Source: Odobenus rosmarus divergens (taxonomy: Eukaryota; Chordata; Mammalia; Carnivora; Odobenidae). Taken from it: 64,000 bases of DNA. The DNA lies in the NCBI RefSeq assembly GCF_000321225.1, contig NW_004451869.1, positions 1 through 64,000 on the forward strand. Direction: 5' to 3'. The position numbers and the translations under genes were made by a program. Position 1 is the stretch's first letter. Each line of letters starts with the position of its first letter. Shown here in pieces: positions 1 through 12,292 of the stretch. The notes beneath the pieces were generated by a model. The model did not search any database. It was not told where the DNA came from and saw only the letters and a list, made by a program, of their open reading frames with translations.

Positions 1-345
1 GCTGTGAATTGTGCAAGACTGTTGAATCACAGATCTGTACTTCTGAAACAAATAATGGAATGTATGTTAAGAAAAACAAAAGAAGAAGAAGATAGCAGGA
101 GGGGAAAAATGAAGGGGAGTAAGTCGGAGGGGGAGACGAACCATGAGGGACGAGGACTCTGAAAAACAAATGAGGTTTCTAGAGGGTAGGGGGGTGGGGG
201 GATGGGTTAGCCTGGTGATGGGTATTAAAGAGGGCACGTTCTGCGTGGAGCACTGGGTGTTATGCACAAACAATGAATCATGAAAAACAAATCAAAAACT
301 AATGATGTAATGTATGGTGATTAACATAACAATAAAAATTAAAAA
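1..345 (+). mobile_element. L1 3' end (carnivore type, young)
   Basis: This is the last part of an L1 3' UTR and its A-tail, entering from the left edge of the window. It has the G-rich run typical of L1 3' UTRs (around 187-206), 'gtgttatgcacaaacaatga', and an AATAAA before an A-run at 330-350. It matches 38694-39040 closely along its whole length in the same orientation, so both belong to one recent L1 lineage. The 5' part lies outside the window, so its length and target duplication cannot be seen. Confidence 0.9.
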
Positions 346-359
346 AAAAAACACTAACT

Positions 360-976
360 CAGAAAGTTAAATGCATCCCTATGTTTATTGCAACATTATT
401 TACAATAGCCAAAATATGGAAGCCACCCAAGTGTCCATCAACAGATGAACAGATAAAGAAGACATAGAATATTACACGGCCATAAAAAATGAGATCTTGC
501 CATTTGCAACAGTACAGATGGACCTACAAGGCACAATGCTAAGTGAAATAAGTCAGAGTAAGACAAATACCATATGATTTTACTTATATGTGGAATCTAA
601 AAGACCAAAAAAAATGAATAAACAAACGAAAAGAGAATCAGACCTGTATATACAGGTCCTCCTATATCCAAAGGACAACCTGATGGTTGCCAGAGGGGAG
701 GGGGGAGGGGGATGGGCAAAAGGGGTGAAGGAGAGCAGGAGATATAGGCTTCTAGATACAGAATGACTAAGTAACAGGGGTGAAAGACACACCATAGGAA
801 ATATAGTTGATGGTATTGTAATAGCATTGTATGGTGGCAGACGGTAGCTACACTTTCGGTGAGCATAGCATAACATATAGAATTGTTGACTCACTATGTT
901 GTACACCTGAAATTAATAAAACATTGTGTGTCAATTATACTCAAATTTTTAAAAAATAAAGTAAAAAAATAAATAA
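360..976 (+). mobile_element. Older L1 fragment, ORF2 end and 3' UTR
   Basis: The stretch starts in the codons for the C-terminal end of ORF2 ('caatagccaaaatatggaag', 'gtgtccatcaacagatgaa') and runs through a 3' UTR ending near 'gtacacctgaaattaataaa' and an A-rich tail. It is more diverged than the neighbouring 1-345 copy and belongs to an older L1M-type lineage. Similar 3' ends occur at 34386-35345, 39265-39388 and 46205-46495. Confidence 0.85.
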
Positions 977-1149
977 GAACCTCAAATCTTGCTTGAACTC
1001 ATAGGTTCACTAGCCAAAGGAGAACTTAAAAATCAAGCTTCTGGTTTGCCTCCCCATACTCGGCCAAGACTTGTAACATCCACAGGCAAGTGGCAGCTTA
1101 CATTAGAATCAAACATGATACACACAGTTAAGCAATTCTTAATTATAAA

Positions 1150-1590
1150 CTTAACTTAGTAGCTTTTGGTACAGCAAATGTTTTATCTCTTTTTCCATCT
1201 TGGCAGAGCTTGTTGGCACTCCCCAAATATCCATGCACTGCCATCCATTTCTCAGCCCCAGAATATGGGTGGAGCCATGTGACCATTTCTGGCCAATGAG
1301 ATATGAGCAAAAGTGATATATGTGACATCAGTCCTGTCCAGTCTTGGAACTTGAAAACACTGCATGGCATGCTCCACCTGTCCCTGTGACCACGGAGACC
1401 ACGCATTCCAGATGGCACAGCTTCAAGATGGAAGAAACCTAGATCCCCAAGTGAGCAGCGAGATGCCCTGGAGAACTGTGAGACTCCCATCAGACTGTAT
1501 CAAGAGCAGAAATAAATTTATTCTGCTTGCATCACTGAGATTTCAGGGGGCATTTGTTACTGCAGCATAGCATAGACTCTCCTATGTAAG
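1150..1590 (+). mobile_element. MLT1-like solo LTR (ERVL-MaLR)
   Basis: The 3' end reads 'gaaataaatttattctg' followed by 'cactgagatttcagggggcat' and 'ttactgcagcatagcatag', the usual MLT1-type LTR end with its AATAAA. The upstream part ('ggccaatgagatatgagcaa') fits the same class. No internal retroviral sequence is attached, so it is a solo LTR. The subfamily is uncertain. Confidence 0.6.
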
Positions 1591-3027
1591 ACAGCTCCCA
1601 ATCGCAGTACAAACAGACCCAGAGGTTCATCTAAATCCCATCTGTCATCTAAGTTCTCCAACCCTGAATGTGGCATTGGCAAGTCATGGCAATGGGCATA
1701 TGGGTCACACAAAAAGTTGGCAACCGAACGAAAGAGAAAAGATAATCAAATATCAATAATAGTAAATGAAATGCCTGTCCTAAGGGAAAGGTATTGTTGG
1801 CAGCCTTCTGGCAGTGGTGTGAATTAGAAAGACTGAGAAATCCAACCACTACGAAATACCTAAAACATGCTGGATCGAAAAAGAAAAATGTCTTCTTAAA
1901 TACACAGCCTAGTAATCTAGACAGTAAATAAATCTCTCAAAGCCCCCCCCCAAAAAAAGAATGAAAAGAAAGGAAATGGGAGCAGAAAGCCAGGAATGTA
2001 GTAGAATGCTGAATCTAGCAGCTTCCCTGGGGTAGGTTTGAAATCCCCCCTCTATACTCCCCAGGATTTTGAACTTCCACTCCATGGCCATGCAGGGAAG
2101 AGAGGACAGACAGCCTGGGATCCACATAAGGTCGGGAATAAGAGCAGACATTCTTGTACAATGCCAGGCTCTCTGGGGGCCACACTTTCAATAAGGCAAG
2201 AACTAGAAAAAAAACTTTCCCCTTGCAAGGGAAGATGAAGAGGCAACCTGCCTGCTAAGTCTTCCTTAGAAGGAAGGAGGTAGGGTTTATTTCGTAATCT
2301 CTCTTGAGAATTCCCAGCTACTACAAATGTGCACTCACAGGGCTTTGGGAACTGAATTTATACTGTTTGATTTTTTTAAAGCACAATTTAAGAATGCAAA
2401 GTGGTCCTGAGGTGGCAGTGCCTCCAAGCAATGGGCAAGTGTCCCCAAGCAAACTGAAGCAAATGTACATTCTCTGAACATGTCCTCAAAGAACTATCAT
2501 GGGTGTGAATGTCAATAAATATGAGCTTACAACTGAGAATCACAAAACTTAGGAGGGAAAAATAATGGACAGTCAGCAACACCACCACCAACAACAAAAA
2601 CCTAGCAGAGACCACAAGTGAGTGCTTTGCTCTCCAGGCAGAATGTCCTGCAGGGATATCAAAAACATAGCAGTCCCAGGATACCATGGGGAGACCCAGT
2701 CCAAGAACTGAGCGTGAGGGTTGAAAAGGCAATGCCCACCCAGCAACTGGCCAGAGGTCTAGAGTGGTGACCCTGTCGTGAAAGAAAATCTGAAAATGGT
2801 TAAAGATCCTAGCAGGATCTGGAGGAGTGGCTCCAAAGCAAAGGAGGCAGGTTCCTCGCATGCATGGAGCTGGTCAGGGAGCTGAGCACCTGCCCTCAAC
2901 CACTGTCAAGGGTCTTGTCCACAGTGGTGTGGGCCTCTCCAACTGGCAGTGGTCTGTCCCATCCTCCCCGGTGTCAACAAAAATAGATGGGATAAAGAAA
3001 TGCGGCCCACCAGTAATGTTAACAAAC
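1591..3027. other. Unannotated stretch, no gene seen
   Basis: I see no recognisable repeat, RNA gene or exon. The only simple-sequence feature is a short C-run followed by an A-run near 1944-1958. A 157-codon open frame on the minus strand (2388-2861) has no family signature and is treated as chance. Confidence 0.5.
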
Positions 3028-3395
3028 TCAGTGTCTTAGTTCAGGCTGCCCTAACCAAGCATCATAGACTGGGTGCTTCTAAACAACAGAAATGTATTTC
3101 TCACAGCTCTGGAGGCTGGAAGTCCAAGATCAGGATGCCAGTATGGCCACGTCCTGGCAAGATCTCTCTTCCAGGTTGCAGAGTGCCGACTTCTTATTGT
3201 ATCCTCACCTGGTGAAATGAGGGAGAGTGGTCTCTCGGGTCCCTTTCATAAGGGCACTCCCACTCACGAGGACTCCACCCTCACGACCTAACACCCCCAC
3301 CGCAAAAGCTCACCTTCAATTACCATCACATTGAGATTGGAGATTTCAACATCTGAATTTTGGGGAGCTGCAGACATTTAGTCCATAACACTGTT
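3028..3395 (-). mobile_element. MaLR LTR (MLT1/MST type), antisense
   Basis: Read on the plus strand it begins with the reverse complement of the LTR 3' end ('cagactgggtg..cttctaaacaac', 'ggaggctggaagtccaagatc'). It continues through 'cctttcataagggcactccc' and ends with 'caacatctgaattttgggg', the complement of the conserved LTR start. Essentially the whole LTR is present, without internal sequence, so it is a solo LTR. Confidence 0.85.
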
Positions 3396-5289
3396 TTATT
3401 TGACTTTGGTTAGACCATAAACTCAAGGCCGTGAAAGGAGTGAAGTCAGTGAATGATAGAACCGAATTAGCCAAACTCTTTCAGAATGAAAATGCCGAGA
3501 GACAAAGAGATATGAGCTCAGAAGTGGCTAAGATCCAGAGTAAATAGTGAGCTTCACAAAATTACCCCTTTCCGTTTCAATCTCTTATACTTTAATCATC
3601 TCCAGCCATGGACACGGTTCTTACCGTGAAGACAAGGGCTCAGAATGAACACAAGGATAATGAAGGTGAAATACTATTATATTTAATACTATAATATCAT
3701 TAATGCAACTCCAGTCAGAGATCAAGGACTTCTCAAATTAATTATTTCTTGTTCCAACACACACCATGAAATGGGCTTTCTAAATCAGAATGACACATCC
3801 CAACCTTTCTTTTATTAAGATAATTCTATTTTATTTCTTGGATCTTTGCAGCCTAGGCAAGTTTTATAAATATTTAAGACAGAAATTAGGCGGGAAAATG
3901 CTGGATAATGCATGACTAGCAACCAGTTGACTGAGGCAGAGACACACTGTGAATTGACTTTAGAATCTTCCTGTTTGCTGTACACAAATCCTGTAAAATC
4001 TAGACCATCCTGTCCCTTTGTGGGAAGATTAACAGTACATGAGAGCCTGTATGCCCTTCCAGATTTGCATTTTCCATTTTATTGCCAGAGTGAGGAAGGA
4101 AAGTCATTGCTTGAAATACACTCATTAAAGCTGAATTGAGTCTTTACAGTCAGCAGTAAAAGTTAGGCAAAATATTGATAACTTGCCTATTAATGGTCTC
4201 TCCTAGGTGGGTCTCTAATTACCTGAATGACTGGTCATCTGCTGAAACCACTTTCACCCTTCAGTTTGGTCTCCAAAGAAATCTTAAGCATGCACAAAGA
4301 CCTTGAGCCTTGGAGATACTGGAGGAGCTTGTTATTTGTCCACACAGAGTGACTCGCATGGTGCAGCGGAGGGTCACATCCATTATGAGGGGACAGCTGC
4401 CTTCGTGGCTGGCAGAGACTTTTTATGAGTGCATTTGCTGATTTCCAGGAAGGCACCATCAACCTCCCCACACCAAGGTATTTCTGCTCTCGGTGCGGTT
4501 GGACAGCTTCTTCAAAGGAAATGCTTTCTGCAAAATGCCTCCCCAGTTGATGCTTCACAGTTGGCTAATTGCCAGGATAATCGGTTCTAACCATTTACCT
4601 TCTGAAAGCATCACTCTTGACTTGATCATTTAATTCTCAAAACGCCTTCGACTGACGGGAAAGGATGCTATTTTACTTGCAAAGCTGATTGCAAATTATT
4701 TTCTGATTGCAGATTTATTTTGTTTGTGACAAAATGTTTCCCGCTAATTGCTAAAATAATCTTGTAGGAACTTGCATTTGAACACCTAATCTATTAACCC
4801 ACTGTAGTTTCTCCCTAATCCCTGTTTTCATCCTTTTATTTATTTTAAACACCTATTTACAGGATCATTAATCCTCATCAATATTGTCTGGAATCCTTGA
4901 GCAACTACCAAGGCTGTTTCTGCAAGGAAAACCATACAGTCGATGCTCAACAACCTCCCCTGCTCACCAACCTTTCCTTCCGGGGGATGAGAGAGGAAAA
5001 TAAAATCCTCTCAGCTTGATTGATGATGGGCCATGGAAAACAAGAGACATGAATCTTGTTGGTCGACAGAGAAATATCTGTTCTTCATTGGCTTCTGGAC
5101 AGCCAGAAAATTAAAAGTTGCCAGATTCTTCTTTTGGATCATCCCAGGTAGACAGAGCAGCAAGATACTGTGTCAACGACGCCCATATCTGGACAGCATT
5201 CTTTTAAGATATTTTGACCTAATACTGAGCAGGAGGAAGGTAAATACAAACTCATGAGGCCAAAAACACTAGTGACAGAAGTGACTGGG
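3396..5289. other. Repeat-poor, AT-leaning stretch
   Basis: No transposon, RNA gene or exon was recognised in about 1.9 kb, one of the longer repeat-poor blocks in the window. The 4600-5000 part has several TAAT/ATTA-type homeobox-like words, which could fit a conserved noncoding element, but sequence alone cannot show conservation. Confidence 0.4.
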
Positions 5290-5376
5290 CACAGCTCATT
5301 TATTATACAAGTGAGTAAACTGAGGCACAGGGCAGTCGAACAATTTGACCCAAGATCCTGTGTTAATCGGAGTTGG
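5290..5376 (-). repeat. MIR fragment
   Basis: The word order 'gagtaaactgaggcacaggg' and 'ttgacccaagatcctgtgtt' matches the antisense MIR core (addition of one base, then gain/loss of identity towards both ends). It is short and diverged. Confidence 0.55.
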
Positions 5377-6370
5377 TGAAGGGGAGCCCTCTGTAGCCGA
5401 GTTATTTGGGTTCAGCTTCCATCTTCAAGATTTTTTTTCTTGGTTATTTTGCATTTGAGATGGAAGGAACATAAATGTTCATTTTTCCAGGGTTTTGTGC
5501 ACAATTATAGAAGATAATTGATTTTTCCTAAACACCACGGAGATGGCAGATTTATTTCTTTCAGCGGTGCTCAAGGTTAAAGCACATCACATCTGAACCC
5601 AAAGACCTATCTTGGAGACCATCTTGTATGTAGGTGCCTTGACAAATGTCAGTCCAAGCCAAGGACCAGAGACCCTTCTCAACACTGTCTGCCCTCTCCC
5701 CGCAAAGCCCAGCAGAGAGAAAGAAACTCAGGGTTTTGGTTGAATAAATGAGCATATGGCAACTTCTCTGGGCTTTGTTAGGATGCAGTAATTCTCAAGA
5801 AAGAACTTTTATCTGCCTCTAATTTTCCCCAGCTTTGCTTGGCTAAAGTTCATGTCAAGTTGACCTTAATTCATTTACCTTCTTGGATATGCTTCAAACT
5901 CAGCTATATTAACTCTTCGTTCCTGGTGGGCTCCCGTGCTCATTGCAAACCCCTTTCCTGGATCTGGCAGGGAATTGCCTATAATTATCCTTAATGTACT
6001 CCTGGAGCAAAGATATGCGCGTTAAGAGCCAAAATAGAAGGTTAACTACAAACTGCACAGTAATGCAATTACCTCCCAATTATCCCTTTCAACGCTTAGG
6101 GAATGAATAGGAGACATTAAGCTCAAATCTGCAGTAGAATCTCTGGTTATTGGAGGTGGGGGTGGAAGTGGGGAGAGGCAGAAGGAGGAAGAAAAATAAG
6201 TAAGGCTGCTGTGGTTAATGGATGCCAGGGAATGCTGGTGACACCTCACTGGAATAATTCCTATTGGTCTTGGATTGCTTTCAAATTCTTCTTGTTGCTG
6301 TACCCTGCAGAAGGTGCACTGGGTTAGCAGAACATCCCATCTCTATGTGATCAAGACTCTACTCAGCAAT
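5377..6370. other. Unannotated stretch, no gene seen
   Basis: No repeat family or coding signature was recognised. The sequence is moderately AT-rich with scattered CTTTG and TAATT words and no long open frame of interest. Confidence 0.4.
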
Positions 6371-6562
6371 GGGGTGCCTGGGTGGCCCAGTTGGTTAAGC
6401 GTCTGCTTTTGGCTTGGGTCATAATCTCAGCATCCTGGGATCGAGTCCCAGGTCAGGCTCTCTGCTCAGCAGGGAGTCTGCTTCTCCCTTTCCCTCTCCC
6501 TCTGCCCCTCCCCCCTCTCATGCTCTTTCTCTCTCTCTCAAATAAAGAAATAAAATCAAAAC
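6371..6562 (+). mobile_element. CAN-SINE (SINEC), diverged
   Basis: It has the tRNA-derived head ('gggtgcctgggtggcccag', 'ggttaagcgtctgc'), a B-box-like 'gggatcgagtccc', a pyrimidine-rich stretch near 6485-6540 and an AATAAA-type tail. Head substitutions and the lack of a clear target duplication suggest an older copy. These elements carry an internal Pol III promoter and move with L1 enzymes. Confidence 0.93.
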
Positions 6563-6882
6563 CAAGTCCCTCCAGAGAATGCTGGAATTCCCCATTGGCT
6601 GGAGCATGGTACTGGGGCTTGGAGAGGACTTTCAGGAACAGTAAGAGGTAGGAAATTAAGGCCATTTGTGTGCTTTACCAGCATCCACATCCCCCTGTTG
6701 TCACACACGAGGGCAGCTACTCCTTATCAACCCAGACTTTGTCACTCATTGGTCAGCTGCAGCAACCAACCCAGTATTCAAGACATAACCTTTCCTTCTT
6801 AAATGCCTCTTGTCCATTTTTGTCCACTCAACAGAGATTATTTTTAATCTCAATTACATCTTTGTGATCATATTGGTTGCTA

Positions 6883-7425
6883 TTGTTATCTATTGCTGTG
6901 TAATAAACCATCGCAAAACTTAGTGGCTTCAAACAGCAATTTATCATTGTATGTCGTGGTTCTTTAGGTGGACTGGGGTCAAGGCAGTGGGTCTGTCTCA
7001 GGGTGTCTCACGTGGATGGCAGCTAGGAGTGCGGTTATCTGAAAACTCACGTAGGTTCAGCGTCTAAGGTGGCTTATTCACGTGCATGGCTTTGGTTCTG
7101 GCTGTGACTTAGGAAATTAGCCGAGGCCGGGTTACCTACATGTGGTCTTTCTATTTAGTTTGGGCTTATCACAGCCTAGCACCTAGGTTCCAAGAGAGAA
7201 TGTCACAAAGATAAACATTCCAAAAGTCCCAGGCAAGAGCCACAAGGCTCCTGATACCTAGCCTCAGAAATCCTAGAACATCACTTCACCATGTTCCATT
7301 GATCAAATGAGTCACTAAGGCCACTCAGATTCAAGACTCCAGCTCTTGACGTGAGAACCACCAGATACTTATGGGAGGGAAAGAATTGATGGTGGCCATC
7401 TTCAGAGATCACCTACCACATTAGT
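6883..7425 (-). mobile_element. MLT1 solo LTR, antisense
   Basis: The left edge, 'attgctgtgtaataaaccat' then 'aaaacttagtggcttcaaac', is the complement of the conserved MLT1 LTR 3' end. The body continues through 'ggtggcttattcacgtgcat' and 'tcactaaggccactcag' to 'cacctaccaca'. Its length of about 540 bp is close to a full MLT1 LTR. No internal part is present. Confidence 0.75.
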
Positions 7426-9289
7426 GAGAATCTCAACTTTGTGTCATCTGAAAATCTGATATTCTTCCTTCTTCAGTGCTATCATCGAAAAAAAAGCATC
7501 AGTGCAGGACGGAGGGAAAAGTCCAAAGGCACATTGCTAGGGTCTTCCTTCTAGGCTAAGGTTTCTCAAATTAATTCTGACCCTGTATTGGATAGAATTA
7601 GTTTCATCTATGAGTCAGGGGTTTAGATTCTAAAGGATTTTAAGGGGATCCACTAGGACTCTCTGGATAAATCCATCCCCTTCTGAGTAATCACACACTT
7701 GACATTCCTATCAAGATGCTGATACTGTCCCTGGAAGGAGCTGCTCCCTCTTCTTTGAGCATCTCTGTTCTTTCTGTATCCCAATCTAAGACGTTTTGGT
7801 GAAACTTTATCATCTGTAATTTCTATTATGAAAATAATAGGCATTTTGTGTCCCCAATCATGAAATTAAATTATAATATTTAATGTGCCCTTTCAAATAT
7901 TCTTTCTCTCTCAGATATTCTCATTAATCTGGCCACTACTCCCAACACACATACTGTCCTGATCGACAGTCATTCCTTCGGGCCAGATAGAGCCACAGAC
8001 TTCATTCGGACTGCCAGCTCAGATTGGAAGTGGTTGTCTGGAGAACTGTATCAGGGCTCCCAGGGATGCCTGAGACTCTTGTGTAATGCCCCGTTTTTCC
8101 CACTGGGGAGGGTCTCCACATTGAACTCCCAGTAAGGGGTCTGATCTGGGCTGTAATATTCTACTTCCCACTGTCAGCTTCTCCCCTGGCCTTGGATCAA
8201 CCCAAGTTGACCAAGTACCATTGACATTGTGCATCAGACTTCTGACCACCTCTTTTGGGAGTCGGCCCCACCACCAAGCCAGTTTCCCAGCGTCCATCCT
8301 GCCTGATCCCCAGCCTTCTTCCTCTCCATTTCCTCCTGAGACGTGAGGTCCCAGCACACCTTGCGACTCAACACCCCAGAGTGATAGCATCCAAGGGCTG
8401 GGTCCTATGGAAATGATGATGAAGAAAATAGAAATCCTGAAGAAAAAAGGATTATCAGCAGACACATCTCAACTCATGACAGGGAAGGCTGACAATGGGG
8501 AGGGAGCAGGTCGATCACACAAAGAGGCCAGCAACTGACGGACAGGACGTGAGCACAGACTGGATCCACACCAGAATCCTGGAGAAATCCTATTTCACGG
8601 TGGAGAGACGTGGCTGGATTGAAGAAAAGAATCAAGGACACCCAATGGGAACAAGCCTAGGTGCCCAAAATGCCATCTCGCTGGACATGGAACACGTGAC
8701 AAGAGGACACTCAGGGTCCGGGGTCAGGACAGGCACTGTGGTCAGAAGAGAAACGGACTCAGCCAGGACCTGGCCGGGAAGATGGGGAGAGGAGCTTATT
8801 CCAAGCAGGCTCGGTCTGACTTAAGCAGCCACTTGAGATAGAAAGCTGCCCAAGCTCCATCAAGTGCTTTTCCAAAAGCAGCCCTGGCTGCGACTGTAAC
8901 AAAGCCAGCCGTGCCCCCAGATAAGCCTTTTGTAGGCCAGTTGCTCCATTTTGTTTCACATAATTTATTGCTTGGTACATATCAATAATACTATTGTCAG
9001 CCCAGCAGACATTTTCCATTTTAATAGTTCACATGAGATACCACATTATTGATCCTACACCACTAAATAAAAAACTCGTTTGTCAGGGGAGCATGGAATG
9101 GCTTTTAATGGACACAGCCAAACACCTGCTACTAGTTAGGGAAGAAAAATAACCATCCTGCCACAAGGACGAGCGGCCTCGAAACGCTGTTTTAAGGATT
9201 AGCAGGGTTCTCAGAAAACGGGGCGGGGGGTGCCTTCTCCAAATGTCCAAAGGCTGACTTTCTCTTCGATGGTAGGAAAGGCTGCCATT
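7426..9289. other. Unannotated stretch, no gene seen
   Basis: No repeat or exon was recognised. The 8940-9080 part is AT-rich and could be conserved noncoding DNA. Open frames of 148 codons (minus, 8019-8465) and 109 codons (plus, 8495-8824) show no domain. Confidence 0.4.
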
Positions 9290-9412
9290 AACAAGGCATC
9301 TACTATGCGCCAAGTATTTTTACTTTCTGTGCTTCATCCTATGTGGTTCTCATGGCAAATCTTGCAAAGGTACCTATTGGTGTCTTGCATAGGATGCTCT
9401 GGCAGATGAGGC
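9290..9412 (-). repeat. MIR-like fragment
   Basis: 'catctactatgcgccaagta', then 'tatgtggttctcatggcaaat' and 'cagatgaggcacagaat', follow the order of an antisense MIR. It is strongly diverged. An L2 origin is the main alternative for the first part. Confidence 0.45.
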
Positions 9413-9744
9413 ACAGAATACACCAGCAAACGGAACAAGGTGTCTGTTTCTCACTTAGAAAATCTGATGGTAGATGTTTCCAGGGTTGGCATTGCTGCTC
9501 CCTGATTCCAGACTCTACCATCCTCAACTTCTCCCACAGGGCCACAAGACAGCTGCCAAGCAAGCAACCAAACAATGTCTGGCACTTTCAGATGAGGGAC
9601 CCTGAGTGACTTCAGTGACTCAGCCCATATTCCAAGACTAAGAAGGAGCTAAGAAGCCAGGATCTTTGTCTACTTGGTTTCCGAGATCAGTTTTCTTGCC
9701 ATGGACGCTACCATCACTTTATCAAATGCACCATGGTATGGGCT

Positions 9745-10072
9745 GGGCTGTGTCCCCCACAACCGAAATCCATATGTTGGCATCCTAACTCCCAGTGCCT
9801 CAAATGAGACTGCATTTGGAGATGGAGTCTCTAAAGAGGTAATTATGTTAGAATAAGATAATTAAGGTGAGCCCTAATCCAATCTGACTGGTGCCCTTAT
9901 AAGAAGAGATTAAGACACAGACACTCACAGAGGGACGACCCTGGGAGGACACAGGGAGACGGCAGCCGTCTACACGCCAAGGAGAGCAGCCGCAGAAGAA
10001 ACCAACCCTGCCGACATCATGACCTTGAACTTTTAGCTTCCAAAATTGTGAGAAAATAAATAAATAAATTTC
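9745..10072 (+). mobile_element. MLT1A-like solo LTR
   Basis: It starts 'gggctgggctgtgtccccca' and passes through 'gcatttggagatggagtctc', 'gtgcccttataagaagaga', 'agaagaaaccaaccctgc' and 'aaaattgtgagaaaataaata'. This is the full order of an MLT1A-type MaLR LTR, with its AATAAA near the 3' end. The final 'gttgtttaagccaccc' section is replaced by (AAAT)n. Confidence 0.85.
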
Positions 10073-10144
10073 CATTTATCTGCTAAATCTCTCTCCTTTC
10101 TTCAGGAATTTCCCCCTTCCAGTGAATGTGTGTTTTTCCCTCAG

Positions 10145-11205
10145 TCACTAATCCATATTTCACAGTGTTATTGAGTTGTAATTGACACACAAAAAATGCA
10201 CATATTTAAACCGTACAAATTTGATAGGTTTCGATATATGGGTACTCTTGTGAAACCATCACCACATTCAACAAAATGAACGTATCATCACCCCTGAAAG
10301 TTTCTTTGTGCCACTTTGTAATTCTTCTTCTCTGCCTCCACCCCCACCCCCAGCCACCACTGACCTGCTTTCTGTCCCCGTCGAGTTGTTTGTGTCTTTG
10401 AGAGTTTTACATAAATGGGATTGCGTGGTAAGTGTTCTTTTTTGTCTGACTTTTACTCAGAATAATTATTTTGAGATTCAACCACGTTGTGTGTCTCAGT
10501 AATTCATTCCTTATTATTTTTGGGTCATATTCCATTGTATGGATATACCACAGTTTGTTTACCCTTTCACCTGTTAATGACCCCTTACCTTATTTCTAGT
10601 GTTCACCTCTTAAAAATACTATGCACATGCATGGAAAAATACTTTCTTCTTTCTTCAGTGAACATCTAGACATGGACTGGCTGGGTCACATAGTGGGTGC
10701 GTGTTTCACTTGTAAAGAAATTGGCAACTCTTTTCCAAAGTGGCTGTCCCACCAGCCAGGGATGACAACCCGTTCTTCTGATTTATCATCAACCCAATCA
10801 ATCTTTTATTATTTTTAACCACTCTAATAGGTGTGCAGGGGTATTTCACTGTGGCTTTAACTTGCATTTCCTTAATGATGAATAATGTTGACCATCTTTT
10901 TATGTGCTTATTGCCATCCACACATCTTTGTTGAAATGTCCACTCTGGACACAAATCTGTGAGCAGATATATTTCCTCCAGGAGGTGGCTTATCTTTATA
11001 TTCTCTCTTTTTTTAACTGAAGTAGAGTTTACACAAAATGTTACATTCATTTCGGGTGTACAACATAGCGATTTGACATCTTTTTATTTGCTTAGTGTTT
11101 GGGAAAGACCAGACATTTTTAATTTCGATTAAGTTCAATTTAGTGAATTTTTTTTCTCTTAAAAATTGTACTTAGTGTTGTCTCTTGAGAACGCTCAACA
11201 TAACC
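10145..11205 (-). mobile_element. Old L1 (L1M type), antisense 3' part
   Basis: The left edge is the complement of an L1M 3' UTR ('attgagttgtaattgacaca'). It is followed by the complement of the ORF2 end ('gggtcatattccattgtatgg', 'tccaaagtggctgtcccacc', 'ccactctaataggtgtgcag'). At 11017-11090 the sequence 'gggtgtacaacatagcgattt' looks like a second L1 3' end, so at least two L1 events may be layered. No open frame survives. A related piece follows at 11765-12175. Confidence 0.8.
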
Positions 11206-11764
11206 CAAGTCAAATACGATACCAATAAGCCCTCCCTTCACCATCCCTCACTATCTTACAAGCCTCTGAGTGTCCTCCCAAAATCCAGGCATGAGGGTTC
11301 ACCTTGAAAACTGAGTCAAAGGGAACCTGTTGTTGGGGGTCACAGCTTCTAGTCTTCAGTGATGCTTTTCTTCACCCAAGGACATGGGCAGCATCAGGAG
11401 CAGACAACCAATAAGGCTGAGTGAGGAAAAGCTTTCAGAGAAAATATCTGCTTTTCTTCCCTACAACTGCAGAGGGTCTGGCTGAGGCGGATCCATCTTG
11501 CCCCTCACACGTCCTTGTCTGGACAGTGTCCCTTCCCTCTTACGGCTTCTTATTTGGGGAAAAAGCAGCATGAGTGTATGAAAACTATCATTCTGTGTGT
11601 GTCTGAACCATCTGGCATTTGTATGCATTACTATCAATTTTAACATTAATTTTAATAATCCTGACAACAGCCATAATAAGATCTATAACACAATTCTAAC
11701 AATTATCTATGGAGCACCACATAGTGTCAGGTAATTTACATACTTCATCTCTCATGATTTCTTC
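11206..11764. other. Mostly unannotated; possible MIR scrap at 11701-11765
   Basis: Nothing clear is seen in the first 490 bases. 'ggagcaccacatagtgtcag' and 'taatttacatacttcatctc' near the right edge resemble the 5' part of an antisense MIR, but the match is too short to be firm. Confidence 0.35.
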
Positions 11765-12175
11765 TGATACATTTATGCTTTCGTATTCTACGTTTAGACC
11801 TTTGATCCATTTGGAATTCATCCTGGTGTAGACATGAGGCATGGATCAAGGTTTTGTTTTTCCCCCAGATGGCTGCTCAGTTGACCCAACCAATGTATGG
11901 ATCAATCCATTTTTCACCTCATTGATTTCAACTTCCTCCTTTACCATTTACTAAATGCTTTCATATATTTAGATCTGCCTCTGAACTTTCTATTCGTTTC
12001 CATGGATCTGCTTGACCAAACGCCATACTGTTTTTATTACCAAAGCTTTATGATATGTTTTAATATGTGTCAAGTGTCCCACCCACACTCTTTTTTTTTT
12101 TTTAAGTTTTTGGTATGACCATTATTATTTAAATTTCCATTCAAATTTTAGTATCGTCTTATCTTGCTCCAAATC
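11765..12175 (-). mobile_element. Old L1 ORF2 fragment, antisense
   Basis: 'gacctttgatccatttggaa' followed by 'ccatactgtttttattacc' and 'aaagctttatgatatg' is the complement of the mid-to-late ORF2 coding region. The frame is destroyed. It lies in the same orientation as the 10.1-11.2 kb block and upstream of it in L1 sense order, so both may be remnants of one insertion separated by later change. Confidence 0.75.
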
Positions 12176-12199
12176 AGGAATCATTTAAAAATGTGATAG

Positions 12200-12292
12200 A
12201 TTTCCATACTCCACCCCAGCCCTACCAAATAGGAGTCTTCAAGGAAGAAGTCTGGGAGTCTGTGTTTTTAACAGGTGCTCCAGACACCAGCA
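12200..12292 (-). repeat. MER5A-like (hAT-Charlie MITE) fragment
   Basis: 'ccaccccagccctacc' and 'gtctgggagtctgtgttt', then 'aacaggtgctcc', follow the order of a reverse MER5A. Only the middle is recognisable. Confidence 0.45.

Noticed and set aside
6371..6562. tRNA gene call in the SINE head
   Set aside because: The tRNA-like box words belong to CAN-SINE heads here and at the other SINE copies; no cloverleaf with an intact anticodon arm was found.
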